A stretch of 61,763 nucleotides of DNA from JBASEY01 sp049652745 (lineage in GTDB: Bacteria; CSSED10-310). Position 1 is the first letter of the stretch, and each line of letters begins with the position of its first letter. Under the pieces are notes generated by a model. The model was not told the origin of the DNA and ran no database searches. It saw only the letters and a list, made by a program, of their open reading frames with translations. Where the stretch lies: the NCBI GenBank assembly GCA_049652745.1, contig JBASEY010000016.1:1-61763 (forward strand), in the 5' to 3' direction. Positions 51,822 to 60,441 of this stretch are shown piece after piece. Position numbers and translations under genes: made by a program.

Positions 51822-54020
51822 ATGTCCGAATCCAACGAAAAAACCGTCATAAAAGTGGCTCTTGCCGGCAACCCCAATTCAGGCAAAACATCGTTGTTCA
51901 ACAAACTGATCGGCAGCAGCCAGCATATCGGCAATTATCCGGGCGTAACCGTCGAAAAATATCAGGGCGTCACCAAACATAACGGCAAGGAGTTGGATGT
52001 CACGGATTTGCCGGGAACATATAGTTTGACATCGTATTCGCAGGAAGAGGTCATTGCGCGTCGATCATTGATTAAGGAGGCGCCGGATGTCGTCGTCGAT
52101 GTCGTCGATGCAGGCAACTTGGAACGAAACTTGTATTTGACGGTTCAATTGCTGGAAATGGGTCTGAATCTTGTCGTTGCACTAAATATGATGGATGAGG
52201 TGCGGCGAAAGGGTATCGTTTACGATGTCGACATGTTGTCTCAGCGTCTGGGCTGCCCGGTCGTCGAAACCATTGCAAGCCAAGGTGTCGGAATTACAGA
52301 GCTGAAAGATGCGATTGTCAAAGCCGCCGAACGAAAAGACAGGATGTCGGTGGAATATATCGGTGTTCTGGGCGAAGAGGTGTCTCGGCTGACTCCGTTG
52401 ATCAGCGGTAAAACCGACTACAACCCACAATTTGCGGCGGTAAAACTTCTGGAGGATGACCAGGAGGTTGCCGACGAAATACGCGGCCTGGACAATGCTG
52501 AGACTATTTTCGATGAAGTCGCCGCGAGTATGCAGCGGATCGAGCGGCAAACAGGGTTTTCCTCTGCAATTGTTCTTGGTGACAAGCGCTATGGATTCGC
52601 AGCGGGGCTTGTCAGGGAGATCACCGTCAAAAGTCAGGAAAAAATGCGGTTCACTGTCACGGAAATCGTCGATTCCGTCGTCACCAACAGATTTTTCGGA
52701 TTACCGATATTCGCGTTGAGTATGTATTTGACGTTCTGGATAACGTTTACGTTGGGGACGCCTCCAATGAAATGGATCGAACTCGGTTTCGACCGGCTTT
52801 CCATACTGGTCACCATCGTCGTGCCCGACACCTGGTTTCGATCGTTGTTGATAGATGGCGTCATTGCCGGAGTCGGCGGCGTAATCGTTTTTCTGCCGAA
52901 CATCGTCTTGCTTTTTATGTGTATATCATTTTTGGAAGACACCGGATACATGGCGCGTATCGCGTTCATCATGGACAACGTGATGCACCGCATGGGTCTG
53001 CATGGCCGCAGTTTCATTCCGCTGATGATCGGCTTCGGCTGCACGGTGCCGGCCATAATGGCGACGCGCACTATCCGCGACCGCCGTGGACGTCTGACGA
53101 CGATGATGATCTTGCCGCTGATGTCCTGTGGCGCCCGACTGCCGATCTATCTGATGGTGATCCCTGCCTTTTTCCCGAATCATTGGCACACCCCGCTGCT
53201 GTGGAGCACCTATCTGGTTGGGGTACTATTGGCGTTCGGGTCGGCGATTCTGTTGCGTAAAACTCTCTTTAAGGGTGAAAACGAGCCCTTCGTCATGGAG
53301 TTACCCCCCTATCGACTTCCGTCCTTCAATATGGTGATGCGCCACATGTGGGAACGATCGTGGATGTACCTGAAAAAAGCGGGCACGGTTATTTTGGGTG
53401 TCTCCATCCTGTTGTGGGCGCTGTTGAATTTTCCCCAAAAGAGCCGTCATGCTTCAACTGAAATTCTAATGCCGGGAACGGTTGTCAATGCGACGCATCA
53501 GGCCGCGTTCGACAAAGCGGGACTTCATGATATCGCCGCGGTGCTTCAGCCAGGAGAAGTGGTCACCGCCGACCAGATCGAGCGATACGTGCAAATAGAA
53601 AACCTTCATTATTCGATCACTGGTTGGATCGGGCGCTTTGTCGAGCCGATCATCCGCCCGATGGGATTCGACTGGAAAATCGGCACGGCCTTTTTAAGCG
53701 CGCTGCCCGCCAAGGAGCTGTTCGTCTCCCAGATGAGCATCATTCTGGCTCAAGGCGATATATCCGTTGACGATTCGCAGCAGCCTGGTTTGGCCGGCGC
53801 TTCATTGCGGGAAGCGCTGCGAAGAAATTATCCGAGTCCTTTGACGGGTCTGTGTATCATTTTGTTCGCCTTGGTCGCCACACCCTGTGTCGCGACGATC
53901 GTGCTGACCGCCAAAGAAGCCGGCGGCTGGTATTGGGGTCTGTTTCAATGGACGGCATTGACGACATTGGGATGGATACTGACAACAATTCTATATCAAG
54001 TCGGCAAACACTTCGTTTAA
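51822..54020 (+). CDS. feoB: ferrous iron transporter FeoB
   Basis: 732 residues. N-terminal G protein with GNPNSGKTS (16-24), TVEKYQGV, DLPGTYSLT and LNMMDE, a GDI-like helical domain, then the membrane part with two Gate domains (GFGCTVPAIMATRTIRDRRGR, cited in part: GFGCTVPAIMATRTI; CVATIVLTAKEAGGW) and ALPAKELFVSQMSI. Imports Fe2+ under reducing conditions, fitting an anaerobic life style. The stop codon coincides with the edge of the repeat unit at 54020-54067. Confidence 0.97.
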   Translation: MSESNEKTVIKVALAGNPNSGKTSLFNKLIGSSQHIGNYPGVTVEKYQGVTKHNGKELDVTDLPGTYSLTSYSQEEVIARRSLIKEAPDVVVDVVDAGNLERNLYLTVQLLEMGLNLVVALNMMDEVRRKGIVYDVDMLSQRLGCPVVETIASQGVGITELKDAIVKAAERKDRMSVEYIGVLGEEVSRLTPLISGKTDYNPQFAAVKLLEDDQEVADEIRGLDNAETIFDEVAASMQRIERQTGFSSAIVLGDKRYGFAAGLVREITVKSQEKMRFTVTEIVDSVVTNRFFGLPIFALSMYLTFWITFTLGTPPMKWIELGFDRLSILVTIVVPDTWFRSLLIDGVIAGVGGVIVFLPNIVLLFMCISFLEDTGYMARIAFIMDNVMHRMGLHGRSFIPLMIGFGCTVPAIMATRTIRDRRGRLTTMMILPLMSCGARLPIYLMVIPAFFPNHWHTPLLWSTYLVGVLLAFGSAILLRKTLFKGENEPFVMELPPYRLPSFNMVMRHMWERSWMYLKKAGTVILGVSILLWALLNFPQKSRHASTEILMPGTVVNATHQAAFDKAGLHDIAAVLQPGEVVTADQIERYVQIENLHYSITGWIGRFVEPIIRPMGFDWKIGTAFLSALPAKELFVSQMSIILAQGDISVDDSQQPGLAGASLREALRRNYPSPLTGLCIILFALVATPCVATIVLTAKEAGGWYWGLFQWTALTTLGWILTTILYQVGKHFV

Positions 54021-54067
54021 GCGCTCTTCGAGAGCGGTTCCTGGTTTCTGGTACTGGGTTTCTGGTT
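54020..54067 (-). repeat. AACCAGAAACC-type repeat unit, copy 2
   Basis: Reverse complement of 41410-41457 with few differences. It begins at the last base of the feoB stop codon. Confidence 0.8.
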
Positions 54068-54145
54068 AGGTCTTTTCGATTGATTATTATTGGCAAGATT
54101 TCTTAGACAAATAGCATGACTATTAAAACTGTAATCTAGAAAAAA

Positions 54146-54273
54146 AATCCTGATTATTGTTTAATCCTGTATTGTCTGAACACGATTCCAAAGATTACAA
54201 AGATGGCCAGGATTAGATTCCGAGAAAGCAAAGACTAATCCTGGTAATCCTTTAATCCCGTAATCGTGTTCAG
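54146..54273. repeat. AATCCTG-rich element bounded by 12-bp inverted repeats
   Basis: CTGAACACGATT (54176-54187) and AATCGTGTTCAG (54262-54273) are perfect inverted repeats enclosing about 74 bases. aatcctg/taatcctttaatcc words occur on both sides. This fills the middle of the 369-base gap between feoB and nqrA; it looks like a small non-coding mobile or fold-back element. Confidence 0.65.
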
Positions 54274-54299
54274 ATAATAGAGTGGATTTAAATCCCCTG

Positions 54300-54329
54300 T
54301 TGAACTTATATATTTAGATAGGGTATTTT
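54300..54329 (+). promoter_or_regulatory. promoter candidate for nqr operon
   Basis: TTGAAC (54300-54305), 18-base spacer, TATTTT (54324-54329), about 60 bases upstream of nqrA. Confidence 0.35.
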
Positions 54330-54389
54330 ACAGTGTTACTCCGGCGCGGCTGCTGCTGGAGGTGAGTTGCTAAAGATTGGGGCTGACGT

Positions 54390-55748
54390 ATGAATCGCCA
54401 TGTTATTCGCAAGGGTCATGATATTCCGTTGGTGGGGGAAGCCCGGGATGTGGTTGAACAGGCGCCGCCGTCGACCACGATAGCGTTGCGCACCGCCGAC
54501 ATCACAGGTCACAAGTTCAAAATCGCCGTCAATGAGGGCGACAGGGTCGCTCCCGGCCAAATTCTGTGCTATACCCGACAATTTCCAGATGTCTGTTTTC
54601 GGTCGCCCGCTGGCGGCACGGTAAAGGAAATCCGACGGGGGGACAGACGGGCATTAGAGGAAATCGTCATCGAACCGGATGATAGCGACACGCCGGAAGC
54701 TTTTCGGGTTTTTTCACCTGTCGATCCGGACCGTGTCGATCTGGAAACGCTCCAGGCTCATCTGCTTCAAAGTGGTCTGTGGCCGCTGATCATTCAGCGT
54801 CCTCTGGCCAAAATCGCATATCCGCAATCACAGCCTGTATCGGTTTTCATCAATGCGATGGCTTCGGCGCCACTGGCGGCTCAACCGCACGTTTTACTGC
54901 GGGGACGAGAGGAAGATCTTATTGTCGGAGTCAAAGCGCTGTCCAAGTTCGGCAAGAAGACATATATAAGCGTGCGGGCTGACGGCCCTGCTGTTCCAGG
55001 AGTTGACAAATTGGACGGTGTCGAGGTTCACGGTTTTTCCGGTCCGCATCCTGCTGGGGTTCCCGGGGTGCATATACGCAAGATTCAACCGCTCAGGCGC
55101 GGTGAGACCGCCTGGTGCGTGTCGGCGGTCGATGCCGCCGATATCGGTTATATGTTGCGCACGGGGTGTTTTCCGACAGAACGGGTGATCGCGCTGGCCG
55201 GCCCGGCGGTGAGAGAGCAGAAATACTTTCGGGTGCGTAACGGCGCGGATCTGAACTCGGTTCTTCAGGGCCGGATCGATCCATCCGCCAAATTGCGATT
55301 GATCAACGGCGATATTTTGGCGGGTGTGCGGATGGACGCTTCGTCGCATTTTGCCGGCAACCAGACGCTTTTGACGGTTATCCCCGAAAGTTACAAGCGT
55401 GATTTCATGGGGTGGGCGATGCCGGGATTCAAACAATATAGTTTTTTCCGCACGTTTGTCTCGTCGCTGCTGCCCGGCAGAAAGGTCACGTTGGACACGC
55501 GCCTACACGGAGGTCATCGGGCGATCGTCGATCTGGGACATTGGCACCGGGTTTTGCCGCTCGATATACATTTGTCCCACCTTGTTCGAGCGATACAGGC
55601 CGGTGATATCCAGGAAGCCGAAGATCTGGGATTGCTGGAGTTGGCCGAAGAAGACGTTGCGTTGTGTGCTTTTGTCGATCCGTCCAAAACGGACGTATGC
55701 GGCATCATTCGAAAGGCTCTTGATCTGTATGAAACAGAGAATATCTGA
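54390..55748 (+). CDS. nqrA: Na+-translocating NADH:quinone reductase subunit A
   Basis: 452 residues, soluble. N-terminal barrel-sandwich part (HKFKIAVNEGDRVAPGQIL, RSPAGGTVKEIRRGDRRAL), a Rossmann-like middle (KFGKKTYISVRADGP), and a C-terminal Rnf-like end (ETAWCVSAVDAADIGYML, MRMDASSHF-like GVRMDASSHFAGNQ). NqrA carries no flavin and helps bind quinone. First gene of a complete nqrABCDEF set; GGAGGTGAG is 25 bases upstream, so the ribosome binding site is unclear. Confidence 0.93.
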   Translation: MNRHVIRKGHDIPLVGEARDVVEQAPPSTTIALRTADITGHKFKIAVNEGDRVAPGQILCYTRQFPDVCFRSPAGGTVKEIRRGDRRALEEIVIEPDDSDTPEAFRVFSPVDPDRVDLETLQAHLLQSGLWPLIIQRPLAKIAYPQSQPVSVFINAMASAPLAAQPHVLLRGREEDLIVGVKALSKFGKKTYISVRADGPAVPGVDKLDGVEVHGFSGPHPAGVPGVHIRKIQPLRRGETAWCVSAVDAADIGYMLRTGCFPTERVIALAGPAVREQKYFRVRNGADLNSVLQGRIDPSAKLRLINGDILAGVRMDASSHFAGNQTLLTVIPESYKRDFMGWAMPGFKQYSFFRTFVSSLLPGRKVTLDTRLHGGHRAIVDLGHWHRVLPLDIHLSHLVRAIQAGDIQEAEDLGLLELAEEDVALCAFVDPSKTDVCGIIRKALDLYETENI

Positions 55749-55756
55749 GGATTGTC

Positions 55757-56947
55757 ATGAGCAAATCTGATAAAATCAAGCGATTCCGAGAGCAATGGGA
55801 ATCGCCCAAAGGCCGTTTTCACAAGTTCTGGCCGGTGTTCGATGCATTCGACACGTTTTTGTTTTCCGTCGGAAAACGCACGACCCGTCGACCGCACGTT
55901 CGGGATGCGACCGACCTGAAACGCGTGATGACGCTGGTTATCTATTCATTGATACCGCCGACGCTGTTCGGTATTTGGAACGTCGGTCATCAGTCACGGC
56001 TGGCTCATGGGCTGCCGCCGGATTTTTTGAATGAAGTCATTACCGGATTGATCGCGTTCGTGCCGTTGTTGGTGATTTCCTACGGTGTCGGTATGTTCTG
56101 GGAGATGTTGTTCAGCGTTCTTCGCAAAGAAGAGGTCAGCGAAGGCTATTTGGTCACCGGTATGCTGATCCCGTTGATCGTGCCGCCGACAATACCCTGG
56201 TGGCAGCTTGCCCTGGCGGTTTCTTTCGCCGTCGTCGTCGGCAAGGAAACGTTTGGGGGAACCGGCTACAACATCTTCAACGTGGCCCTGCTGACACGGG
56301 TGTTTCTGTTCTTTGCCTATCCGGGACGCATTTCCGGGGATTCCGTTTGGATCAAACTCCAGTCGAATTTTTCGGTGACGGTGACGGATGCGTTCACCGG
56401 AGCGACGCCGTTGTCGCTGGGTGCGGTTTCCGGTGAACAGGGGTTGAAGGCGGCGGCGGCCGTATCGCAATACTATGATCCGGTTCGATGTTTTATCGGA
56501 ACGATCCCGGGATGTATCGGGGAAACATCCAAGATCGCTATTCTGTTGGGAGCATTATTGCTGCTGATCACGGGTATGGCCAGTTGGAAAGTGATGGTCA
56601 GCGCCGTGGCCGGGCTGAGTGCGACGGCGGGTCTGTTCAATGTATTGGCCGGCTCCGATGCGACTGGTATGGCTACGTTTCCAATCTATTATCATCTGGT
56701 TACGGGCGGTTTTTTGTTCGGTATCGTCTATATGGCGACCGACCCGGTTACGCAACCGGAAACACAAACCGGTAAATGGTTTTACGGTTTTTTCATCGGC
56801 GTGGTCACAGCCCTGGTGCGTATCGTCAATCCGGCGTATCCGGAAGGTACCATGTTGGCTATACTTTTAATGAACGCTTTTGCACCTTTAATCGATATAA
56901 TCGTCGTTCGCCGCAATATTCATTCCAGGAAGGTGCGTTATGTATAG
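55757..56947 (+). CDS. nqrB: Na+-translocating NADH:quinone reductase subunit B
   Basis: 396 residues, about ten membrane helices (LVISYGVGMFWEMLFSVL, LVTGMLIPLIVPPTIPWW). The FMN attachment motif is TDAFTGATPLSLG with the flavinylated Thr217. GYNIFNVALLTRVFLFFAYPG (cited in part: GYNIFNVALLTRVFLF) and YMATDPVTQPETQTGKWFYG, the family hallmark, are intact. Contributes to the Na+ channel and holds riboflavin and covalent FMN. Gap of 8 bases to nqrA. Confidence 0.96.
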   Translation: MSKSDKIKRFREQWESPKGRFHKFWPVFDAFDTFLFSVGKRTTRRPHVRDATDLKRVMTLVIYSLIPPTLFGIWNVGHQSRLAHGLPPDFLNEVITGLIAFVPLLVISYGVGMFWEMLFSVLRKEEVSEGYLVTGMLIPLIVPPTIPWWQLALAVSFAVVVGKETFGGTGYNIFNVALLTRVFLFFAYPGRISGDSVWIKLQSNFSVTVTDAFTGATPLSLGAVSGEQGLKAAAAVSQYYDPVRCFIGTIPGCIGETSKIAILLGALLLLITGMASWKVMVSAVAGLSATAGLFNVLAGSDATGMATFPIYYHLVTGGFLFGIVYMATDPVTQPETQTGKWFYGFFIGVVTALVRIVNPAYPEGTMLAILLMNAFAPLIDIIVVRRNIHSRKVRYV

Positions 56948-57692
56948 TAACCGCTACACTGTAACATTTGCTTTGGTGGTCTGCGTGGTCTGCAGCGTGC
57001 TGCTGGCTCTGACGGCAGGAGCCTTGAAACCTCGGATTCAACAAAACGAGGAATTGGATATTCGTAAAAATATTCTTCGTGTTCTGAACCTGTACGATAT
57101 CGGACAGCCTATACAACCGAACGAAATGAATACTCTATACAATAAGAATGTCCATGAATTCTATGTTGATACAGAGGGTAAAACGATCGAACCTTCGACC
57201 GATACCGGCGCTTCCGATAACTCTTCTGCCGGTCTGCCGGTTTATGCGCGGCGTGACAATGGTGTCGATACAGGTTATGCGGTGCCGTTTTCCGGTAAAG
57301 GGTTGTGGGGAACGATTTACGGTTATCTGGCAGTCGAATCGGACGGTGATACGGTCATGGGGATCACGTTTTACAAACACAACGAGACGCCTGGATTGGG
57401 CGGCGAAATTGAACAGGATTGGTTTGCCGCCAATTTTGTCGGTAAAAAAATATTCGATGCCGATGGCCGCATGGTATCGATCACGGTGCACAAGGGGCGC
57501 ATACCGGCGGGTTCACCGGAAAGTTTGCGGCTGCATACGGTTGACGGGATCAGCGGCGCCACACAAACCGGTCGTTATTTGACGGTGCTGCTGGATGAAA
57601 ATCTTCGGCGTTATGAGCCGTTTTTCAAGACGCTTCATCGAGATAATGAGACGTCGATGATTCCAGGAGACGACAATGAGTATGCTCGATAA
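56940..57692 (+). CDS. nqrC: Na+-translocating NADH:quinone reductase subunit C
   Basis: 250 residues. One N-terminal membrane helix (TFALVVCVVCSVLLALTAGAL), then the FMN-binding domain with GLWGTIYGYLAVE, GLGGEIEQDWF and the FMN site DGISGATQTG (Thr208 of SGAT). The flavinyl transferase gene apbE, which must load this Thr, is not in the window. Overlaps nqrB by 8 bases and nqrD by 17. Confidence 0.95.
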   Translation: MYSNRYTVTFALVVCVVCSVLLALTAGALKPRIQQNEELDIRKNILRVLNLYDIGQPIQPNEMNTLYNKNVHEFYVDTEGKTIEPSTDTGASDNSSAGLPVYARRDNGVDTGYAVPFSGKGLWGTIYGYLAVESDGDTVMGITFYKHNETPGLGGEIEQDWFAANFVGKKIFDADGRMVSITVHKGRIPAGSPESLRLHTVDGISGATQTGRYLTVLLDENLRRYEPFFKTLHRDNETSMIPGDDNEYAR

Positions 57693-58302
57693 AAAATCCA
57701 AAAAAGCTGTTTTGGATCCGTTATGGGACAACAACCCGATATCGATACAGATTTTGGGTATTTGTTCGGCTTTGGCGGTGACGGTCAAGCTGGACACGGC
57801 GCTGGTCATGTCGTTGGCGGTCATTTCTGTCACGGCGTGTACGAACCTGTTGGTGTCCATGCTGCGTAAATACATTCCGTCAAAAATCCGTATATTGATC
57901 ATGTTGTCGGTTGCGGCCACGCTGGTGATTTTGGCGGATTTGATTCTCAAGGCGCTGGTTTATGACATCAGCAAGCAGTTGAGTGTTTTCGTCGGCTTGA
58001 TCATCACCAACTGTATCATCCTTGGGCGGGCGGAAGCGTTTGCGATGAGCAATCCGCCGTGGCGCTCGTTTTTGGACGGTTTGGGCAACGGGTTGGGATA
58101 TGCGTGGATATTGATGTCGGTCGCGTTTTGCCGTGAGTTGCTGGGATCGGGAAAACTGTTCGGATTTACCGTGCTTCCGGAAGTTTTGTATAAATGGGGT
58201 TATGAAAACAACGGGATCATGGTGCTGGCTCCTGGAGCGTTCTTGCTGTTGGGCACCATCATCTGGATACAGCGGGCAGTTTCCGGCAAGGTGGAGGATT
58301 GA
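57676..58302 (+). CDS. nqrD: Na+-translocating NADH:quinone reductase subunit D
   Basis: 208 residues, six membrane helices. Cys in LGICSALAV and in IITNCIILGRAEAFA correspond to the ligands of the intramembrane iron centre shared with NqrE. PPWRSFLDGLGNGLGYAWIL matches the family closely. CAGGAGA before ATG 57676. Confidence 0.96.
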   Translation: MSMLDKKSKKAVLDPLWDNNPISIQILGICSALAVTVKLDTALVMSLAVISVTACTNLLVSMLRKYIPSKIRILIMLSVAATLVILADLILKALVYDISKQLSVFVGLIITNCIILGRAEAFAMSNPPWRSFLDGLGNGLGYAWILMSVAFCRELLGSGKLFGFTVLPEVLYKWGYENNGIMVLAPGAFLLLGTIIWIQRAVSGKVED

Positions 58303-58304
58303 CA

Positions 58305-58910
58305 ATGGAATTGTTGAGTTTGGCGGTCAAATCGATTTTCATTGAAAACATCCTTCTGGCGTATTTTCTGGGGATGTGTTCGTATCTGGCGATATCGAAG
58401 CGTATCGATACCGCTTTCGGCCTTGGTACTGCCGTCGTATTCGTCATGACGATCACGGCGCCGGCGAACTGGTTCATTTATAATTTTTTGTTGCGCGAAG
58501 GAGCGTTGTCGTGGGCCGGTCTGCCTGATGTCGATTTGAGTTTTCTGGGTTTCATCGCGTATATCGCGACCATCGCCGTCATCGTTCAGATAGTCGAGAT
58601 GGCGATCGATGCGTTCAGTCAGCGGCTTTACAACGCGCTGGGTATTTTCCTGCCTTTGATCGCCGTCAACTGTGCGATTTTGGGCGCATCGCTCTTTCTG
58701 GTCGAGCGGGATTATTCCCTGGCTGAATCGACCGTATTCGGGTTTTCCAGTGGTGTCGGTTGGATGATGGCGATCGTATCGATGGCCGCGATCCGCCAAA
58801 AACTTCGCACGGCGCCGATTTTAGCTCCGTTGCGCGGTCTGGGTATCACCATGATCCTGACGGGATTGATCGCCATGGCGTTCATGTGTTTTTCCGGTAT
58901 AAGTCTGTAA
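58305..58910 (+). CDS. nqrE: Na+-translocating NADH:quinone reductase subunit E
   Basis: 201 residues from ATG 58305 (GTGGAGG 7 bases upstream; the TTG two codons earlier is less likely). Six helices; MELLSLAVKSIFIENILLAYF, FLGMCSYLAIS and IAVNCAILGASLF contain the Cys pair partner of NqrD; SGVGWMMAIVSMAAIR and RGLGITMILTGLIAMAFM close the protein. Confidence 0.96.
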   Translation: MELLSLAVKSIFIENILLAYFLGMCSYLAISKRIDTAFGLGTAVVFVMTITAPANWFIYNFLLREGALSWAGLPDVDLSFLGFIAYIATIAVIVQIVEMAIDAFSQRLYNALGIFLPLIAVNCAILGASLFLVERDYSLAESTVFGFSSGVGWMMAIVSMAAIRQKLRTAPILAPLRGLGITMILTGLIAMAFMCFSGISL

Positions 58911-58938
58911 CGTCATGGGGAAGGAGTCATAAGTTGTC

Positions 58939-60177
58939 ATGAGCATCACGTTTCTGGTTTTAATCAGCGCCGTTCTTTTCACGGTCATTATCCTGGCACT
59001 GGTCGCCGTGCTTCTGGCGGCGGAATCGAAACTGGTTCAAAAGGGTGATGTCACGATTATGATCAATGGTGACGCATCCAGGAGTATCAAGTCCGGCAAG
59101 GGCAGCACGTTATTGAAAACGCTTGTCAATCACGGCGTGTTTTTACCGTCTGCGTGCGGCGGCGGCGGTACATGCGGAGTTTGTAGATGTCAGGTTGACA
59201 ACGGCGGCGGGGATGTGCTGCCGACGGAGCGGACACACTTGACGTTGAAAGATGTCAGGAACGGCTGGAGAATTTCCTGTCAGGTCAAAGTGCGTCAGGA
59301 CATGGAAATCAGGATACCTGATGAAGTTTTCAGTATCAGAAAAATTCAATGTCACGTCCGATCGAACGACAATGTAGCCAGTTTTATCAAAGAGTTGGTT
59401 TTAGAACTTCCGGAAGGTGAAGAGTTGGATTTCCGTCCGGGAGGGTATATACAAATCGATATACCCGAATACACGGATTTGTCATACAAGAGCTTTGAAA
59501 TCAATGATAAGTATAGGTCCGAATGGGATACATACAATATGTGGCAATATACGGCTTCGAACGATGAGCCGGCGACACGGGCGTATTCGATGGCGAATTT
59601 TCCGGCGGAAAAGGGGATATTGAAACTGAATGTGCGTATTGCTTCGCCGCCGCCTCGGCAGCCGGATGTGCCGCCCGGTATCGGTTCGTCGTGGTTGTTC
59701 AACCTGAAACCGGGTGATCAGGTCAGTGTCAGTGGACCGTATGGTGAGTTTTTTATCAAAGAGACCGATCAGGAAATGGTATATATCGGTGGCGGAGCAG
59801 GCATGGCGCCGTTGCGGAGTCATTTGTTTCACCTGTTGAAAACGATGAAGACAGAAAGAAAAATCAGTTTCTGGTATGGCGCCCGTTCCAAGCGGGAAAT
59901 ATTTTATGAAGACGAGTTTTTGGAATTGGAGAAAACCTTTCCGAACTTCAAGTTTCATATCGCTTTGTCCGACCCGTTGCCGGAGGATAATTGGACCGGT
60001 TTGAAGGGCTTTATTCATCAGGTGGCGTTGGATAATTATTTGGCAAAGCATCCGGATCCTGAAGAGCTGGAGTATTATATGTGCGGGCCTCCACCGATGA
60101 CGGCGGCGGTATTGCGGATGTTGGATAATTTAGGGGTGGAAAAGGATCGGATTGCCTTTGATGATTTTGGGGTTTGA
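58939..60177 (+). CDS. nqrF: Na+-translocating NADH:quinone reductase subunit F
   Basis: 412 residues. N-terminal helix (TFLVLISAVLFTVIILALVAVLL), [2Fe-2S] domain with CGGGGTCGVCRC (C-x5-C-x2-C) and the fourth Cys in RISCQVKV, FAD domain with RAYSMANFP, NADH domain with YIGGGAGMAPLRSHLFHLL and FWYGARSKREIFY, and the ending YYMCGPPPMTAAVLRML. This is the NADH entry point. AAGGAG is about 13 bases upstream of the ATG. Last gene of the operon. Confidence 0.97.
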   Translation: MSITFLVLISAVLFTVIILALVAVLLAAESKLVQKGDVTIMINGDASRSIKSGKGSTLLKTLVNHGVFLPSACGGGGTCGVCRCQVDNGGGDVLPTERTHLTLKDVRNGWRISCQVKVRQDMEIRIPDEVFSIRKIQCHVRSNDNVASFIKELVLELPEGEELDFRPGGYIQIDIPEYTDLSYKSFEINDKYRSEWDTYNMWQYTASNDEPATRAYSMANFPAEKGILKLNVRIASPPPRQPDVPPGIGSSWLFNLKPGDQVSVSGPYGEFFIKETDQEMVYIGGGAGMAPLRSHLFHLLKTMKTERKISFWYGARSKREIFYEDEFLELEKTFPNFKFHIALSDPLPEDNWTGLKGFIHQVALDNYLAKHPDPEELEYYMCGPPPMTAAVLRMLDNLGVEKDRIAFDDFGV

Positions 60178-60365
60178 TCCATCGATATCGGCCGCATAAA
60201 CCAATTATAAAAAGATTTGTTGAATTGAAGAAACAGCGCATAAGCGAGGTTTTTTCGACGCGATCTGAATAAAAATGTTTTTTTTGCTTGCATAAGGGTC
60301 TCGTTGTTGATATACATGCGGTTTGGGGGTGGTCTTTGAAAGTTGAATTTAAACAAATTGAAATG

Positions 60366-60410
60366 AAAGCCGTTATTGTCATGTAAGGAGTTATGCGTAC
60401 GGCTTTTTTT
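60366..60410 (+). terminator. possible terminator after nqr operon
   Basis: AAAGCCGT (60366-60373) pairs with ACGGCTTT (60399-60406) and is followed by more T. The loop is 25 bases, so strength is moderate. The rest of the 264-base gap holds no gene. Confidence 0.5.
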
Positions 60411-60441
60411 AACCTTTCAACCTCAAAGGGAGGACATATCC

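Noticed and set aside
54390..60177. Rnf complex
   Set aside because: The gene order and hallmarks (NqrA without the RnfC Fe-S motifs, NqrF with [2Fe-2S], FAD and NADH domains) fit Nqr, not Rnf.
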